Part shown: positions 41,323 through 49,317 of the stretch, piece by piece | Position numbering within the stretch: position 1 is the stretch's first letter | How the letters are laid out: every line of letters begins with the position of its first letter | Source: Kineosporia sp. NBRC 101731 | GTDB taxonomy: Bacteria; Actinomycetota; Actinomycetes; Actinomycetales; Kineosporiaceae | Assembly (NCBI RefSeq): GCF_030269305.1 | Contig: NZ_BSTC01000008.1 | Location: forward strand, 62,001 to 126,000 | Length of the DNA stretch: 64,000 nucleotides | Direction of reading: 5' to 3' | Notes under the pieces: model-generated | What the model saw: only the letters and a program-made list of their open reading frames with translations | Databases searched by the model: none | Told to the model about the DNA's origin: nothing | Made by a program: the position numbers and the translations under genes

Positions 41323-43171
41323 CCACCCGCCTGGCCGGCCGAACCGCTACGGGGCGGATCCCAGCGCGGAGCCCCCCTACGACCGCCTCGACGGCCGGGG
41401 TCCAGGTCGCGATCAGCGGGATCCCTATGCCTCCGAGCAGGATGTGTATGGGCACGAAAACGTCCGTCCTGAGCGGGAATCCGGATATGAGCGGTCGGAT
41501 CCGGCGTCTGAGGGAAAGGGCTGGCAAGACCGGCAGAACACCCATCCACGGTATGAGTGGCAGGGCCGGGCGTCGGCCGACGAGTACGACCAGCGCCCCG
41601 ATGGCCAGCGATCCCGCCGGGAGATCCAGGGTTCCTGGAGCGAGCCCGACGACGTGCGCCGAGGGGCGCCGGGTTCGGCCCGGCGACGCACCGAGAGGCC
41701 CCGCGGCCAAGAGACGGAGAGTTCGCGCCGAACGGTGCAGGGGCGTGCGCAGCGCGCCGGCCGGTCCCGCCCCGAACGCGCGGAGAACACCGAGCGCACC
41801 GACCGCATCCGCTCGTCCCGGGGCGGCGACCAGAACGATCTGAACGACCGCACCAACCCTCGGGGCTTTCGACGCGACAGCGGCAAAGAGCTCAATACCG
41901 GGGACGAGCGGCCGAGTTTCTTCCCTATGGAGTCCGAGGCCCGCGACGACGGCAGGACCTCTGAAGCGCAGCCCGTTCCCGGTGAGGGAGGGGCGAGTTT
42001 CCCGAGTCTCGGAGGCAGTCGTACCTCCCCGCCCCCGCGCAACCAGCCCTCGTTCCGTCAGCCCAAAGACCGGACCACCCGGCGCCGGGTGCCGATGATC
42101 GCCGCCATCCTGGCCGTGCTGATGATCATCGGCGGTGTCGCGTACGCGCTGGGCACGGCTGAGAAGGAGGAGTCCGGTACGTCGGCCACCCCCACGGTCG
42201 CCGCGACGGGCAGCTCGCAGGTCACCGAGACCACGGCCCCGGTCACCACCGGCGCCGCGAAGAAGGTGCCGGTCGGCGTCTTCCGCGGCACCTCGCCGTC
42301 CGAGGTGCAGCAGTTCTCGCAGTGGCTGGGGAAAGACGCCACCTACGCGGTGGACTACTCCAGCCGCACCACCTGGGACGAGGTGGCCAACCCCACCTAC
42401 ATGCTCAGCACCTGGCAGAACTCCGGCTACACGATGGTCTACGCGGTCGCGATGCTGCCGACCCAGGTCAGCTCGGTGAGTCTGGCGAAGGGTGCCGACG
42501 GGGAGTACGACCAGTACTTCACCACGCTCGCGCAGAATCTCGTGGCCTACGGCCAGGGCGACTCGATCATCCGGCTGGGCTGGGAGTTCAACGTCGGTGG
42601 CTGGACGTGGCACCCGAAACCCGACGACAACGGCGACTTCGTCACCTACTGGCGCCGCATCGTGAAGGCCATGCGGGCGGTGCCGGGCGCGCAGGACCTG
42701 AAGTTCGACTGGAACGTCAACAACGGCGGCGACACCTACGACTCGACGGTCTACTACCCGGGGAAGAAGTACGTCGACTACATCGGCGTCGACGTCTACG
42801 ACATCTCCTGGGAGGAAGACGCCTACCCGTATCCGTCCGAGTGCACGTCGGCGTGCCGCCTGGCTCACCAGGAGGCGGCCTGGGCGAACATTCTGGACGC
42901 CCGGTTCGGGCTGGTCTTCTGGTCAGACTTCGCGGAGTCGCAGGGCAAGAAGCTCTCGCTGCCCGAATGGGGTCTCTGGGAGCGTCCCGACGGTCACGGC
43001 GGGGGAGACAACTCGTACTTCATCCAGCAGATGTACGAGTTCATCGACAACCCGCAGAACAACGTCGGTTATCAGGCGTACTTCGACTTCACCACCGATA
43101 CCAAGGGCACTCACGCGCTCGACAGCATGCCCAAGGCCGGGGCCAGGTTCAAAAAGCTCTTCAGTAAATAG
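41315..43171 (+). CDS. Membrane-anchored GH26-like glycoside hydrolase with a long disordered N terminus
   Basis: A 618-residue protein if ATG 41315 is used. Residues 1-260 are highly charged and low in complexity (many Arg, Glu, Asp, Gln), 261-279 form one membrane helix, 285-318 a Thr/Ser-rich spacer, and 320-615 a GH26-like barrel. Catalytic-type glutamates are in IIRLGWEFN and LSLPEWGLW. Over the barrel it is clearly a paralogue of the gene at 40075, including YVDYIGVDVYDISW and the CTSAC pair. The 260-residue cytoplasmic extension is absent from the first copy. GTG 41294 and a start at 41255 are alternatives. Confidence 0.75.
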   Translation: MPDHPPGRPNRYGADPSAEPPYDRLDGRGPGRDQRDPYASEQDVYGHENVRPERESGYERSDPASEGKGWQDRQNTHPRYEWQGRASADEYDQRPDGQRSRREIQGSWSEPDDVRRGAPGSARRRTERPRGQETESSRRTVQGRAQRAGRSRPERAENTERTDRIRSSRGGDQNDLNDRTNPRGFRRDSGKELNTGDERPSFFPMESEARDDGRTSEAQPVPGEGGASFPSLGGSRTSPPPRNQPSFRQPKDRTTRRRVPMIAAILAVLMIIGGVAYALGTAEKEESGTSATPTVAATGSSQVTETTAPVTTGAAKKVPVGVFRGTSPSEVQQFSQWLGKDATYAVDYSSRTTWDEVANPTYMLSTWQNSGYTMVYAVAMLPTQVSSVSLAKGADGEYDQYFTTLAQNLVAYGQGDSIIRLGWEFNVGGWTWHPKPDDNGDFVTYWRRIVKAMRAVPGAQDLKFDWNVNNGGDTYDSTVYYPGKKYVDYIGVDVYDISWEEDAYPYPSECTSACRLAHQEAAWANILDARFGLVFWSDFAESQGKKLSLPEWGLWERPDGHGGGDNSYFIQQMYEFIDNPQNNVGYQAYFDFTTDTKGTHALDSMPKAGARFKKLFSK

Positions 43172-43183
43172 ACCCCACACCAT

Positions 43184-43225
43184 GGAGGACGCCTCTGGAG
43201 ACTCGAGTCTCCAGAGGCGTCCTCC
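43184..43225. terminator. 42-base perfect palindrome, bidirectional terminator
   Basis: Exact 21+21 palindrome centred on ACTC/GAGT, between the convergent ends of the second GH26 gene (43171) and the SAF-domain dehydrogenase gene (43244). Confidence 0.85.
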
Positions 43226-43243
43226 AGCAGGGTTTTCCACAGA

Positions 43244-44530
43244 TCAGGCGAAGAGCCCGGCCTGCTCGATGCGCAGCTGGTCGATCAGCCGGCCCTCGGG
43301 CAGCGTGACGTCGGCGTAGGTGAGCACCTCGTCCTTGGCCACGTCCCGCAGGAGGACGCAGCCCTCGGTGACGCCCATCGGCAGCAGGTTCTCGTCCCGG
43401 GTGACCGAAGCCTTCTCGGCCACCGAGTACGTGTCGTAACCCCCCAGGCCGTCGATCGTCTGGCCGGCCTTCAGGTCGCGCTTGGCGACCGCGACGACCT
43501 CGACCGTGGGCGCGCCCAGGGGCTGCATCACGGCGTCGTTGAACAGCACGGCCCGCGCCACCGACAGCGGAACTTCGAAGTGGCACAGGTGGTACGGCGT
43601 GTAGAAGCTGTACAGCGGGCCCTCGCCGAGCTTGTACAGGTTCAGGTAGTGCTTCTGCTTCGGGTCGTCATGCGTGGCGAGCACGAAAACGCCCGGGCCC
43701 GGCTGGCTTCCGACCACGTAGTCGACGTAGCCACCGGCCGCCTTGAGTTCCTCGACGTCGTACGCGCCGGTCAGCTCGTCGACGTGGGCGCGGTGGTCGG
43801 AGCCGCGCATGCCGCGCTTCTCGACCGTCATGCCGGTCGCGTTGGCCACGATCGCCTGCTCGAAGGAGATCTTCGTGCCGTCGGCGAAGGAGGTCACCAT
43901 GTGGGGGTCCTGCCCCCACTGCTTGGCGAAACCCTCCTGCGTGGTGGGGTTCCGGTACTCGTCCTGCAGGCCCTTGATGTTTCCGCAGACCAGCGGCGTG
44001 AGGCCGATGCTCTTCACGAAGCGCACCAGGTTCATCTGCACACCGGGCTGGTCGCCGTCGCAACCGGTCACGATAACGCCCTTGGCGTCGGCGCGAGCCT
44101 TGAGCGCGGAGCCCACGGTGCCGTCGACCTCGGCGTTCAGCAGCACCACGTGCTTGCCCCCGTCGATGGCCGAGGTGACCACGTGGGCGCCGAACTCGAC
44201 GTTGCCGGTGGCCTCGACGATCGCGTCGATGCCCTCGGCCAGGGTGACGGCCTCGTAGTTCGAGGTGATGACCGGGATGCCCGCGGCGACGGCCTTGGAC
44301 GTCTCCTCGGCGGTCTGCGTGACCTCCCACGACGTCACGCCGGCCTCGGTGTAGGCACGCTCGGCGTTGGCCTGCGTGCGGTTCACGATGGCGGCGACGA
44401 CCATGCCGGGAACCGAGTTCACGACCTGGTTCACGAAGCCGCGGCCCATGAAGCCGGCGCCGACCAGGGCGACCCGCACCGGGTTACCCTCGGCTTCACG
44501 CTTGGCCAGGGCGGTGTCGACGATGATCAC
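43244..44530 (-). CDS. NAD(P)-binding oxidoreductase with C-terminal SAF domain (predicted homoserine-dehydrogenase-like)
   Basis: A 428-residue protein. NPVRVALVGAGFMGRGFVNQVV is the Rossmann motif near residue 18, HVVLLNAEVDGTVGSALK and TGCDGDQPGVQMNLVRFVKSIG follow in the substrate region, and the last 90 residues form a SAF domain (VVAVAKRDLKAGQTIDGLGGYDTYS, PMGVTEGCVLLRDVAKDEVLTYADVTLPEG). This architecture is annotated as a homoserine-dehydrogenase-like group and recurs in glycan clusters, with no reaction I can name with certainty. GTG 44530 overlaps the stop of the epimerase-like gene (GTGA), and it is last in the CDP-sugar operon. Confidence 0.75.
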   Translation of the reverse strand: MIIVDTALAKREAEGNPVRVALVGAGFMGRGFVNQVVNSVPGMVVAAIVNRTQANAERAYTEAGVTSWEVTQTAEETSKAVAAGIPVITSNYEAVTLAEGIDAIVEATGNVEFGAHVVTSAIDGGKHVVLLNAEVDGTVGSALKARADAKGVIVTGCDGDQPGVQMNLVRFVKSIGLTPLVCGNIKGLQDEYRNPTTQEGFAKQWGQDPHMVTSFADGTKISFEQAIVANATGMTVEKRGMRGSDHRAHVDELTGAYDVEELKAAGGYVDYVVGSQPGPGVFVLATHDDPKQKHYLNLYKLGEGPLYSFYTPYHLCHFEVPLSVARAVLFNDAVMQPLGAPTVEVVAVAKRDLKAGQTIDGLGGYDTYSVAEKASVTRDENLLPMGVTEGCVLLRDVAKDEVLTYADVTLPEGRLIDQLRIEQAGLFA

Positions 44531-45066
44531 TGGTCGGCACCTTCCATCAGCGCCCAGGAGGCGTCCTTGGCGCTGATGACGTTGACCGGCAGCGGCCAGG
44601 TCAGGCCCAGCGCCGGGTCGTCGTACCGCTGGCCGCGCTCGGCGTCCGGCGTGTACTTGCCGGTGACCTGGTACATCACCTCGGTGTCGTCGACCAGGGT
44701 CTGGAAACCGTGGGCGAACATCGCGGGCACGTACAGCGCCTTGCGGTTCTCCGCGGTCAGCTCGACCGACACGTGCTGCAGGTAGGTCGGCGAGTCGGGA
44801 CGCATGTCCACGATCTGGTCCACGACCGCGCCGCGCACGCAACGGATCAGCTTGACCTCGGGGGCGTACGCCAGTTGGTAGTGCATCCCGCGAAGGGTGC
44901 CCGCCTTGTGGTTGTACGACATGTTGCACTGCTCGACAGCCGGGTTCAGGCCCGCGGCCTCGAACTCGGTCACGTCGAACGTCCGGGCGAAGAAGCCCCG
45001 GTCGTCCTCGCGACGCTCGAGCTCGATGATCGCGACGTCGGGGATGTGCGTCTTGGTGATGATCAC
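44527..45066 (-). CDS. RmlC-like sugar-nucleotide 3,5-epimerase (cupin)
   Basis: A 179-residue member of the dTDP-4-dehydrorhamnose 3,5-epimerase family. It keeps the start IPDVAIIELERREDDRGFFARTFD, the catalytic-His motif LRGMHYQ (H62), the VDQIVDMRPDSPTY block with its Asp, and the aromatic pocket EVMYQVTGKYTPDAERG. In this operon the substrate is probably a CDP- rather than dTDP-keto sugar (inference from the cytidylyltransferase). It is joined by GTGA overlaps to both neighbours. Some family members only 3-epimerise. Confidence 0.82.
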   Translation of the reverse strand: MIITKTHIPDVAIIELERREDDRGFFARTFDVTEFEAAGLNPAVEQCNMSYNHKAGTLRGMHYQLAYAPEVKLIRCVRGAVVDQIVDMRPDSPTYLQHVSVELTAENRKALYVPAMFAHGFQTLVDDTEVMYQVTGKYTPDAERGQRYDDPALGLTWPLPVNVISAKDASWALMEGADQ

Positions 45067-46097
45067 TGGGCCGCCTCCTTGGTCCAGAACAGGTCGGCGT
45101 CGAGCTGCTTGGTGCTGATCAGGTGCTCGAGCTGCTTCAGGCGCGTGTGGCCGCGGCCGGTGAAGGTGGCCTCGTCCATGTCGATGGCCTGGAAGACCTG
45201 GTGCAGCTGGGCCGCACCCTTCTGGGCGTCCCAGTCGCAGGAGAAGCCGGGCAGCTGCGAGGAGATCTTGTCGAAGTTCACCTTGTAGCTGCGGTTGTCG
45301 CCACCGGCCGGGCCGAAGGTGACCTCGCAGCCCGGGAACTCGGCGCCGACGGTCTCGGCGATCGTGCGTACCTGGTAGTTCTGCTCGTTGCTGCCCACGT
45401 TGAACTTCTCGTTGTGGACGGCCTCGCGCGGGGCCTCGAGCGCGCAGTAGATCGACTTGGCGATGTCCAGGCCGTGAACCAGCGGACGCCACGGCGTGCC
45501 GTCCGAGTTCATCGCGATCTTCTTGGTGGTCCACGCCAGGCCGGACAGGTTGTTCAGCACGATGTCGAAACGCTGCCGCGGCGAGGCGCCGAAGGCGGTG
45601 GCGTTACGCATGAAGGTGGGGGAGAAGTTGTCCGAGGCCAGGGCGCTCAGGTCACGCTCGACCAGGGTCTTGCAGTCGGCGTAGGCGGTCTGCGGGTTGA
45701 CCGGCGAGTTCTCGTCGACGGTGCCCTCGGCGACGCCGTACACGCTGCAGGAGCTCATGTAGACGAAACGCTCGACGCCGGCCTGGATGGCCATCTCGGC
45801 GAGCTTGACCGAGCCCTTGTGGTTGACCGTGTAGGTGACCTCGGAGAGCAGCTCGCCCAGGGGGTCGTTGGACAGCTCGGCCATGTGCACGATCGCGTCG
45901 ACGCCCTCGAGGTCGGCGACGGTGATGTCCCGGATGTCCTTGGCCAGTGTCTGGGCCGTGAACGGGACGCCGTTGTACAGCCAGCCCTGCCGGTAGTAGC
46001 CGGTGTCGACGCCGATCACTTCGTGACCGCGCTTCATCAGCTCGGGCGCCACCAGGCAGCCCAGGTACCCCTCGGTGCCTGTCACCAGGACCTTCAT
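45063..46097 (-). CDS. NAD-dependent epimerase/dehydratase (extended SDR)
   Basis: A 344-residue extended SDR acting on a nucleotide sugar. KVLVTGTEGYLG gives the Gly motif, HMAELSNDP the following helix, MSSCSVYG (S115-S118) and YADCK (Y139, K143) the catalytic residues, and PWRPLVHGLDIAKSI the usual substrate-binding part. It does not look like the standard CDP-glucose 4,6-dehydratase, whose N terminus differs, so its step (reduction, epimerisation or dehydration) is open. AGGAG lies about 8 bases before ATG 46097. It follows the cytidylyltransferase gene by 59 bases. Confidence 0.82.
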   Translation of the reverse strand: MKVLVTGTEGYLGCLVAPELMKRGHEVIGVDTGYYRQGWLYNGVPFTAQTLAKDIRDITVADLEGVDAIVHMAELSNDPLGELLSEVTYTVNHKGSVKLAEMAIQAGVERFVYMSSCSVYGVAEGTVDENSPVNPQTAYADCKTLVERDLSALASDNFSPTFMRNATAFGASPRQRFDIVLNNLSGLAWTTKKIAMNSDGTPWRPLVHGLDIAKSIYCALEAPREAVHNEKFNVGSNEQNYQVRTIAETVGAEFPGCEVTFGPAGGDNRSYKVNFDKISSQLPGFSCDWDAQKGAAQLHQVFQAIDMDEATFTGRGHTRLKQLEHLISTKQLDADLFWTKEAAQ

Positions 46098-46156
46098 GGT
46101 CAATTGCTCCTTGTTGTACGTACTCGGGTATGTGGGCGGTGCGGGGGTGGGGCTGC

Positions 46157-46975
46157 TCAGTCCTTCCAGAACTTCCAGACGGCTTCGCCCTTGTCCCACA
46201 TCTTGTTCAGCTCGGTCCAGTCCCGGTAGGTGTCCATACCCAGCCAGAAACCCTCGTGGCCGTTCAGCGTGAGCTGACCGTCGCGGGCCAGCTGCTGGAG
46301 CGGCACCTGCTCGAGCATCATCGAGTCGTCGTCGATCGGTGCCAGGTAGTTGTCGATGAAGCTGCGCTCGAACATGAAGAAGCCGCCGTTGACCCAGCCG
46401 GTGGCCAGGGTGGGCTTCTCGTTGAACTCGACGACCTGCCCGTCCTGCACGTGCATCTCGCCGTAACGGCTGGTCGGGTGCACGGCGGTGACGGTGCCGA
46501 TGCGGCCACCGGCGCGATGGGTCTCGACCACCTTGCTGATGTCGACGTCGCCGACGCCGTCGCCGTAGGTCAGCATGAACTGGTCGGCCTTGAGGTACTC
46601 GGCGACCTTCTTCACGCGGCCGACGGTACCGGTCTGGAGGCCGGTCTCGACGAAGGTGATCTCCCAGTCCTCGACCTGGCCGGCCGAGTGGTACACCGGC
46701 TGGGCGCCGTCGTGCGTCAGGGTGAAGTCACCCATCTGCTCGCGGTAGTCGAGGAAGTAACGCTTGATCGTGTCGCCCTTGTAGCCCAGGCAGATCACGA
46801 ACTTCCGGAAGCCGTGGGCGCGGTACATCTTCATGACGTGCCACAGCACCGGCCGGCCGCCGATGTCCACCATGGGCTTGGGCAGCTTGTCACCGCTGGC
46901 CTCGCGGAGCCGGGTACCCATACCCCCCGCGAGCAGGACCACGGGGATCTCGGAGACGGGCAGCTGTTCAGTCAC
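46157..46975 (-). CDS. rfbF: Glucose-1-phosphate cytidylyltransferase
   Basis: A 272-residue nucleotidyltransferase making CDP-glucose from CTP and glucose-1-phosphate. VVLLAGGMGTRLREASG is the nucleotide-binding signature, KLPKPMVDIGG the phosphate-binding lysine region, and VICLGYKGDTIKRYF, LTYGDGVGDVDI (metal-binding Asp), GWVNGGFFMFER and EGFWLGMDTYRDW are characteristic of RfbF. GTG 46975 has GAGGA 7 bases upstream; a longer start at 46993 is weaker. It begins the CDP-sugar operon; the usual partner RfbG is not seen in the window. Confidence 0.9.
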   Translation of the reverse strand: MTEQLPVSEIPVVLLAGGMGTRLREASGDKLPKPMVDIGGRPVLWHVMKMYRAHGFRKFVICLGYKGDTIKRYFLDYREQMGDFTLTHDGAQPVYHSAGQVEDWEITFVETGLQTGTVGRVKKVAEYLKADQFMLTYGDGVGDVDISKVVETHRAGGRIGTVTAVHPTSRYGEMHVQDGQVVEFNEKPTLATGWVNGGFFMFERSFIDNYLAPIDDDSMMLEQVPLQQLARDGQLTLNGHEGFWLGMDTYRDWTELNKMWDKGEAVWKFWKD

Positions 46976-47128
46976 AGGGCATTCCTCGCACATGGGGGGT
47001 GAACGGTCGGGTTCGGGGGGTGCTCAGCGCATTACCGCATGGTGCTGCGGTGGCCTCGGCGACCCAGTATGACGGCGCCCCTTGTTGTTCCGGCCGGGGT
47101 TGACCGGTTCGGCCCAGGGCACCGCCAC

Positions 47129-47158
47129 CGGTGTCTGACGCATCGGGTCAGGACACCG
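47129..47158 (-). terminator. Imperfect hairpin after the initiating transferase gene
   Basis: CGGTGTCTGAC (47129-47139) pairs with GTCAGGACACCG (47147-47158) apart from one bulged base. It lies just downstream of the stop at 47169 and upstream of the cytidylyltransferase gene, so it may end or attenuate transcription. Confidence 0.5.
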
Positions 47159-47168
47159 TTGCGTCGGA

Positions 47169-48827
47169 TCAGCCGCCCTCGGCCCGGATCACGGACATCG
47201 CCGTCCGCATCAGGATCTTGATGTCGAGCCAGAGCGACCAGTTCTCGATGTAGTAGTTGTCGAAACGAGCCCGCTCGGCGATCGAGGTGTCCCCCCGCAG
47301 GCCGTTGACCTGGGCCAGGCCGGTGAGGCCACAGGGCACCCGGTGCCGGGCGACGTAGTGCGGGTGCTGGCTGCGGAACGTGTCGACGAAGTGCGGGCGC
47401 TCCGGCCGGGGGCCGACCAGGCTCATGTCACCGCGCAGGATGTTCAGCAGCTGCGGCAGCTCGTCGAGCGACGAGCGACGCAGGAACTTGCCCACCGGAC
47501 CGAGACGGTCGTCCAGGGCGATGTTCCAGTTGGTGGCGGATTCGGTCTCGTCCACCGGCTTGAGCGAACGGAACTTCATCACGGAGAAGTGCTGGCCGTC
47601 GACGCCCACGCGCTCCTGCTTGAACAGGATGCCGGGGCCACCCTCCATGCGCACGAGGGCGGCGATGACCGCCATCAGCGGCGAGAGGCACATCAGGGCG
47701 AAACCCGAGAAAGCGATGTCGATGGCCCGCTTCACCTGCCAGGCCCGGCTGCGGTAGGCCGCGCGGCGCAGGCGGATGAGCGGCATGCCCCACGCGGTGT
47801 CCATCTCGCCACCGACGTGGTGGAGCTCGAACAGGCGCGGCACTACGAAGATTTCACAGTGCAGACGGTCACAGGTGCGGATGATGTCGACCAGCTCGGA
47901 CTCACGCATCGAGCCGAACGCGACGATCACGTTGCGCACCTGGTGGTCGAGCAGGACCTCGACCAGCTGCTCGGGACGGCCCAGGATGCGGTGCGAGGCG
48001 CTGACGCCCGGCCGCGGCGGGTCGATGTCGAGGAAACCGATCGGCTGCAGGCCGTACTGCGGGTGCTGGGAGAGCGACTCGGCCAGATAGGTACCGACCC
48101 GGCCGGCGCCGAGGATCAGGGTGCGGTGCGCGATCCGGCCGGTGCGGCGGGCGTAGCGCACCAGGCCGTAGGCCATGCTGCGCAGGCAGACCGCGGCGAC
48201 ACCGGTGACCGCGGCGGCGATCAGCAGCTTCCAGTCGACCATCTCGATGTCCCAGCGCAGCTGGTTCAGCGTGAGCTGGCCGGTCACGGTCAGGGCCAGG
48301 ACCACCAGGAGGCGGCCGGACAGGGCCGGGAGGTCGTCGAGGATGCCCGGCGACAGCCGCGAGCGGTACAGGCCGGCTGTGGCGTAGGCGGAGATCAGCA
48401 GCACGGTGAAGAGACCCATGATCGGCCGGATCCCGCCGGAGGCCAGGGCCCCGGCCAGGCAGGCGATCAGGTCGAGCAGCACCAGCATCGGACGGATGCC
48501 GGCGCGGACCAGCGGCCCGGTCCAGGAACCGGCCGGCGGGTCGTCGTCCTGCGCGCCCTGGGTGACGTGGAGGTCGGCGCCGGGGCGCGGGGCCTGGTTC
48601 AGCTGCGGGAGCTGAATCGGCTGGGTCGCGGTCTGCTGATTGAACGGGGCCTGCGGGGCGTATCCCCCGTAGCCGTGCTGGGCCGCGCTCTGACTGGTCA
48701 GGTGCCGGTCGGGGGCTGAACCCCCACGAACATCGATGACCAGCCGTGGTTCGTCCGGGCGGGCGGCGTCCGGGACAATCCCCCCGGCGTCTCGCGAAGC
48801 CCTGCCCATCGGATCACGGAGCGTCAC
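47169..48827 (-). CDS. Initiating phosphoglycosyltransferase (WbaP/CpsE-type polyprenyl-phosphate sugar transferase)
   Basis: A 552-residue protein: a disordered Gln/Pro-rich N terminus (1-100), four or five membrane helices (about 110-225), a Rossmann-like CoA-binding-fold domain (RTLILGAGRVGTYLAE near 240), and a C-terminal bacterial sugar transferase domain (360-552) with RAIDIAFSGFALM, FKQERVGVDGQHFSVMKFRSL, SLDELPQLLNILRGDMSLVGPRP and LTGLAQVNG. It moves a sugar-1-phosphate from a nucleotide sugar to undecaprenyl phosphate, the first membrane step of polymer synthesis. GGGAGGG lies about 6 bases before GTG 48827. Confidence 0.9.
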   Translation of the reverse strand: MTLRDPMGRASRDAGGIVPDAARPDEPRLVIDVRGGSAPDRHLTSQSAAQHGYGGYAPQAPFNQQTATQPIQLPQLNQAPRPGADLHVTQGAQDDDPPAGSWTGPLVRAGIRPMLVLLDLIACLAGALASGGIRPIMGLFTVLLISAYATAGLYRSRLSPGILDDLPALSGRLLVVLALTVTGQLTLNQLRWDIEMVDWKLLIAAAVTGVAAVCLRSMAYGLVRYARRTGRIAHRTLILGAGRVGTYLAESLSQHPQYGLQPIGFLDIDPPRPGVSASHRILGRPEQLVEVLLDHQVRNVIVAFGSMRESELVDIIRTCDRLHCEIFVVPRLFELHHVGGEMDTAWGMPLIRLRRAAYRSRAWQVKRAIDIAFSGFALMCLSPLMAVIAALVRMEGGPGILFKQERVGVDGQHFSVMKFRSLKPVDETESATNWNIALDDRLGPVGKFLRRSSLDELPQLLNILRGDMSLVGPRPERPHFVDTFRSQHPHYVARHRVPCGLTGLAQVNGLRGDTSIAERARFDNYYIENWSLWLDIKILMRTAMSVIRAEGG

Positions 48828-49251
48828 TTAAAGCCCTCCCTGTCGCACTGTGTCATCCGCAGCCCCGCACTGCCGTCACTGCCAACGTACGGTCTCGTCA
48901 TCTTCATCGTTAGCCAATGCTGACTTCGTTACCGCAACGCAGGTGTCGAGTGACGGTTCTGGCATCCTTGACTACCTTGCGTAGTCACCGGAGAAACACT
49001 GGTCTCAGAACCTGGCACCCGAAACCTATCTTTCGGAGCTTTGCCGGTCGAACCACCGATCCCGGGCCGCCAGCAGAATCTGGCCGTTCGGATGAGGTTT
49101 GGCATCTCCCGTTCACCCGGCCCGCAGCGTCCGGCGGAACGACAGCAGCGCTGCTGCCCCCCTGGCGTAAGCATGCCAGGGTGCCGGAGGCGATGCGCCC
49201 ACGCCTCGGAAGAAAGCATGAAGAATCCGGATATGCGTAACACCTGTCACA
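48828..49251. other. Long upstream region of the initiating transferase gene
   Basis: About 420 bases between same-strand genes, with AT content higher than in the coding parts near 48900-49000. It probably holds the promoter and leader of the exopolysaccharide initiation gene. The open frames present have poor codon use and no family resemblance. Confidence 0.5.
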
Positions 49252-49288
49252 GGCCGTGAGATCCTTCGCGTTCGCGGATCTCACGGCC
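49252..49288. terminator. Hairpin terminator after the LhgO-like gene
   Basis: A 13-base-pair perfect stem (49252-49264 with 49276-49288) and an 11-base loop, 30 bases beyond the stop of the minus-strand gene at 49318. Confidence 0.7.
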
Positions 49289-49317
49289 CGTGCTGCTGGC
49301 TGCCGCCGGGAAGTACC

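Noticed and set aside
41222-42868. 548-codon minus-strand frame opposite the second GH26 gene
   Set aside because: Compositional shadow; no start signal and no recognisable domain.
44521-45070. TGATCA copies at 44527 and 45063 as members of the palindromic family
   Set aside because: They are simply CAG-TGA stop codons overlapping GTG-ATC-ATC starts; no inverted arms surround them.
47343-48719. 458-codon plus-strand frame opposite the initiating transferase
   Set aside because: Shadow frame; His/Gln/Gly/Val-rich protein with no domain, while the minus strand has full sugar-transferase motifs.
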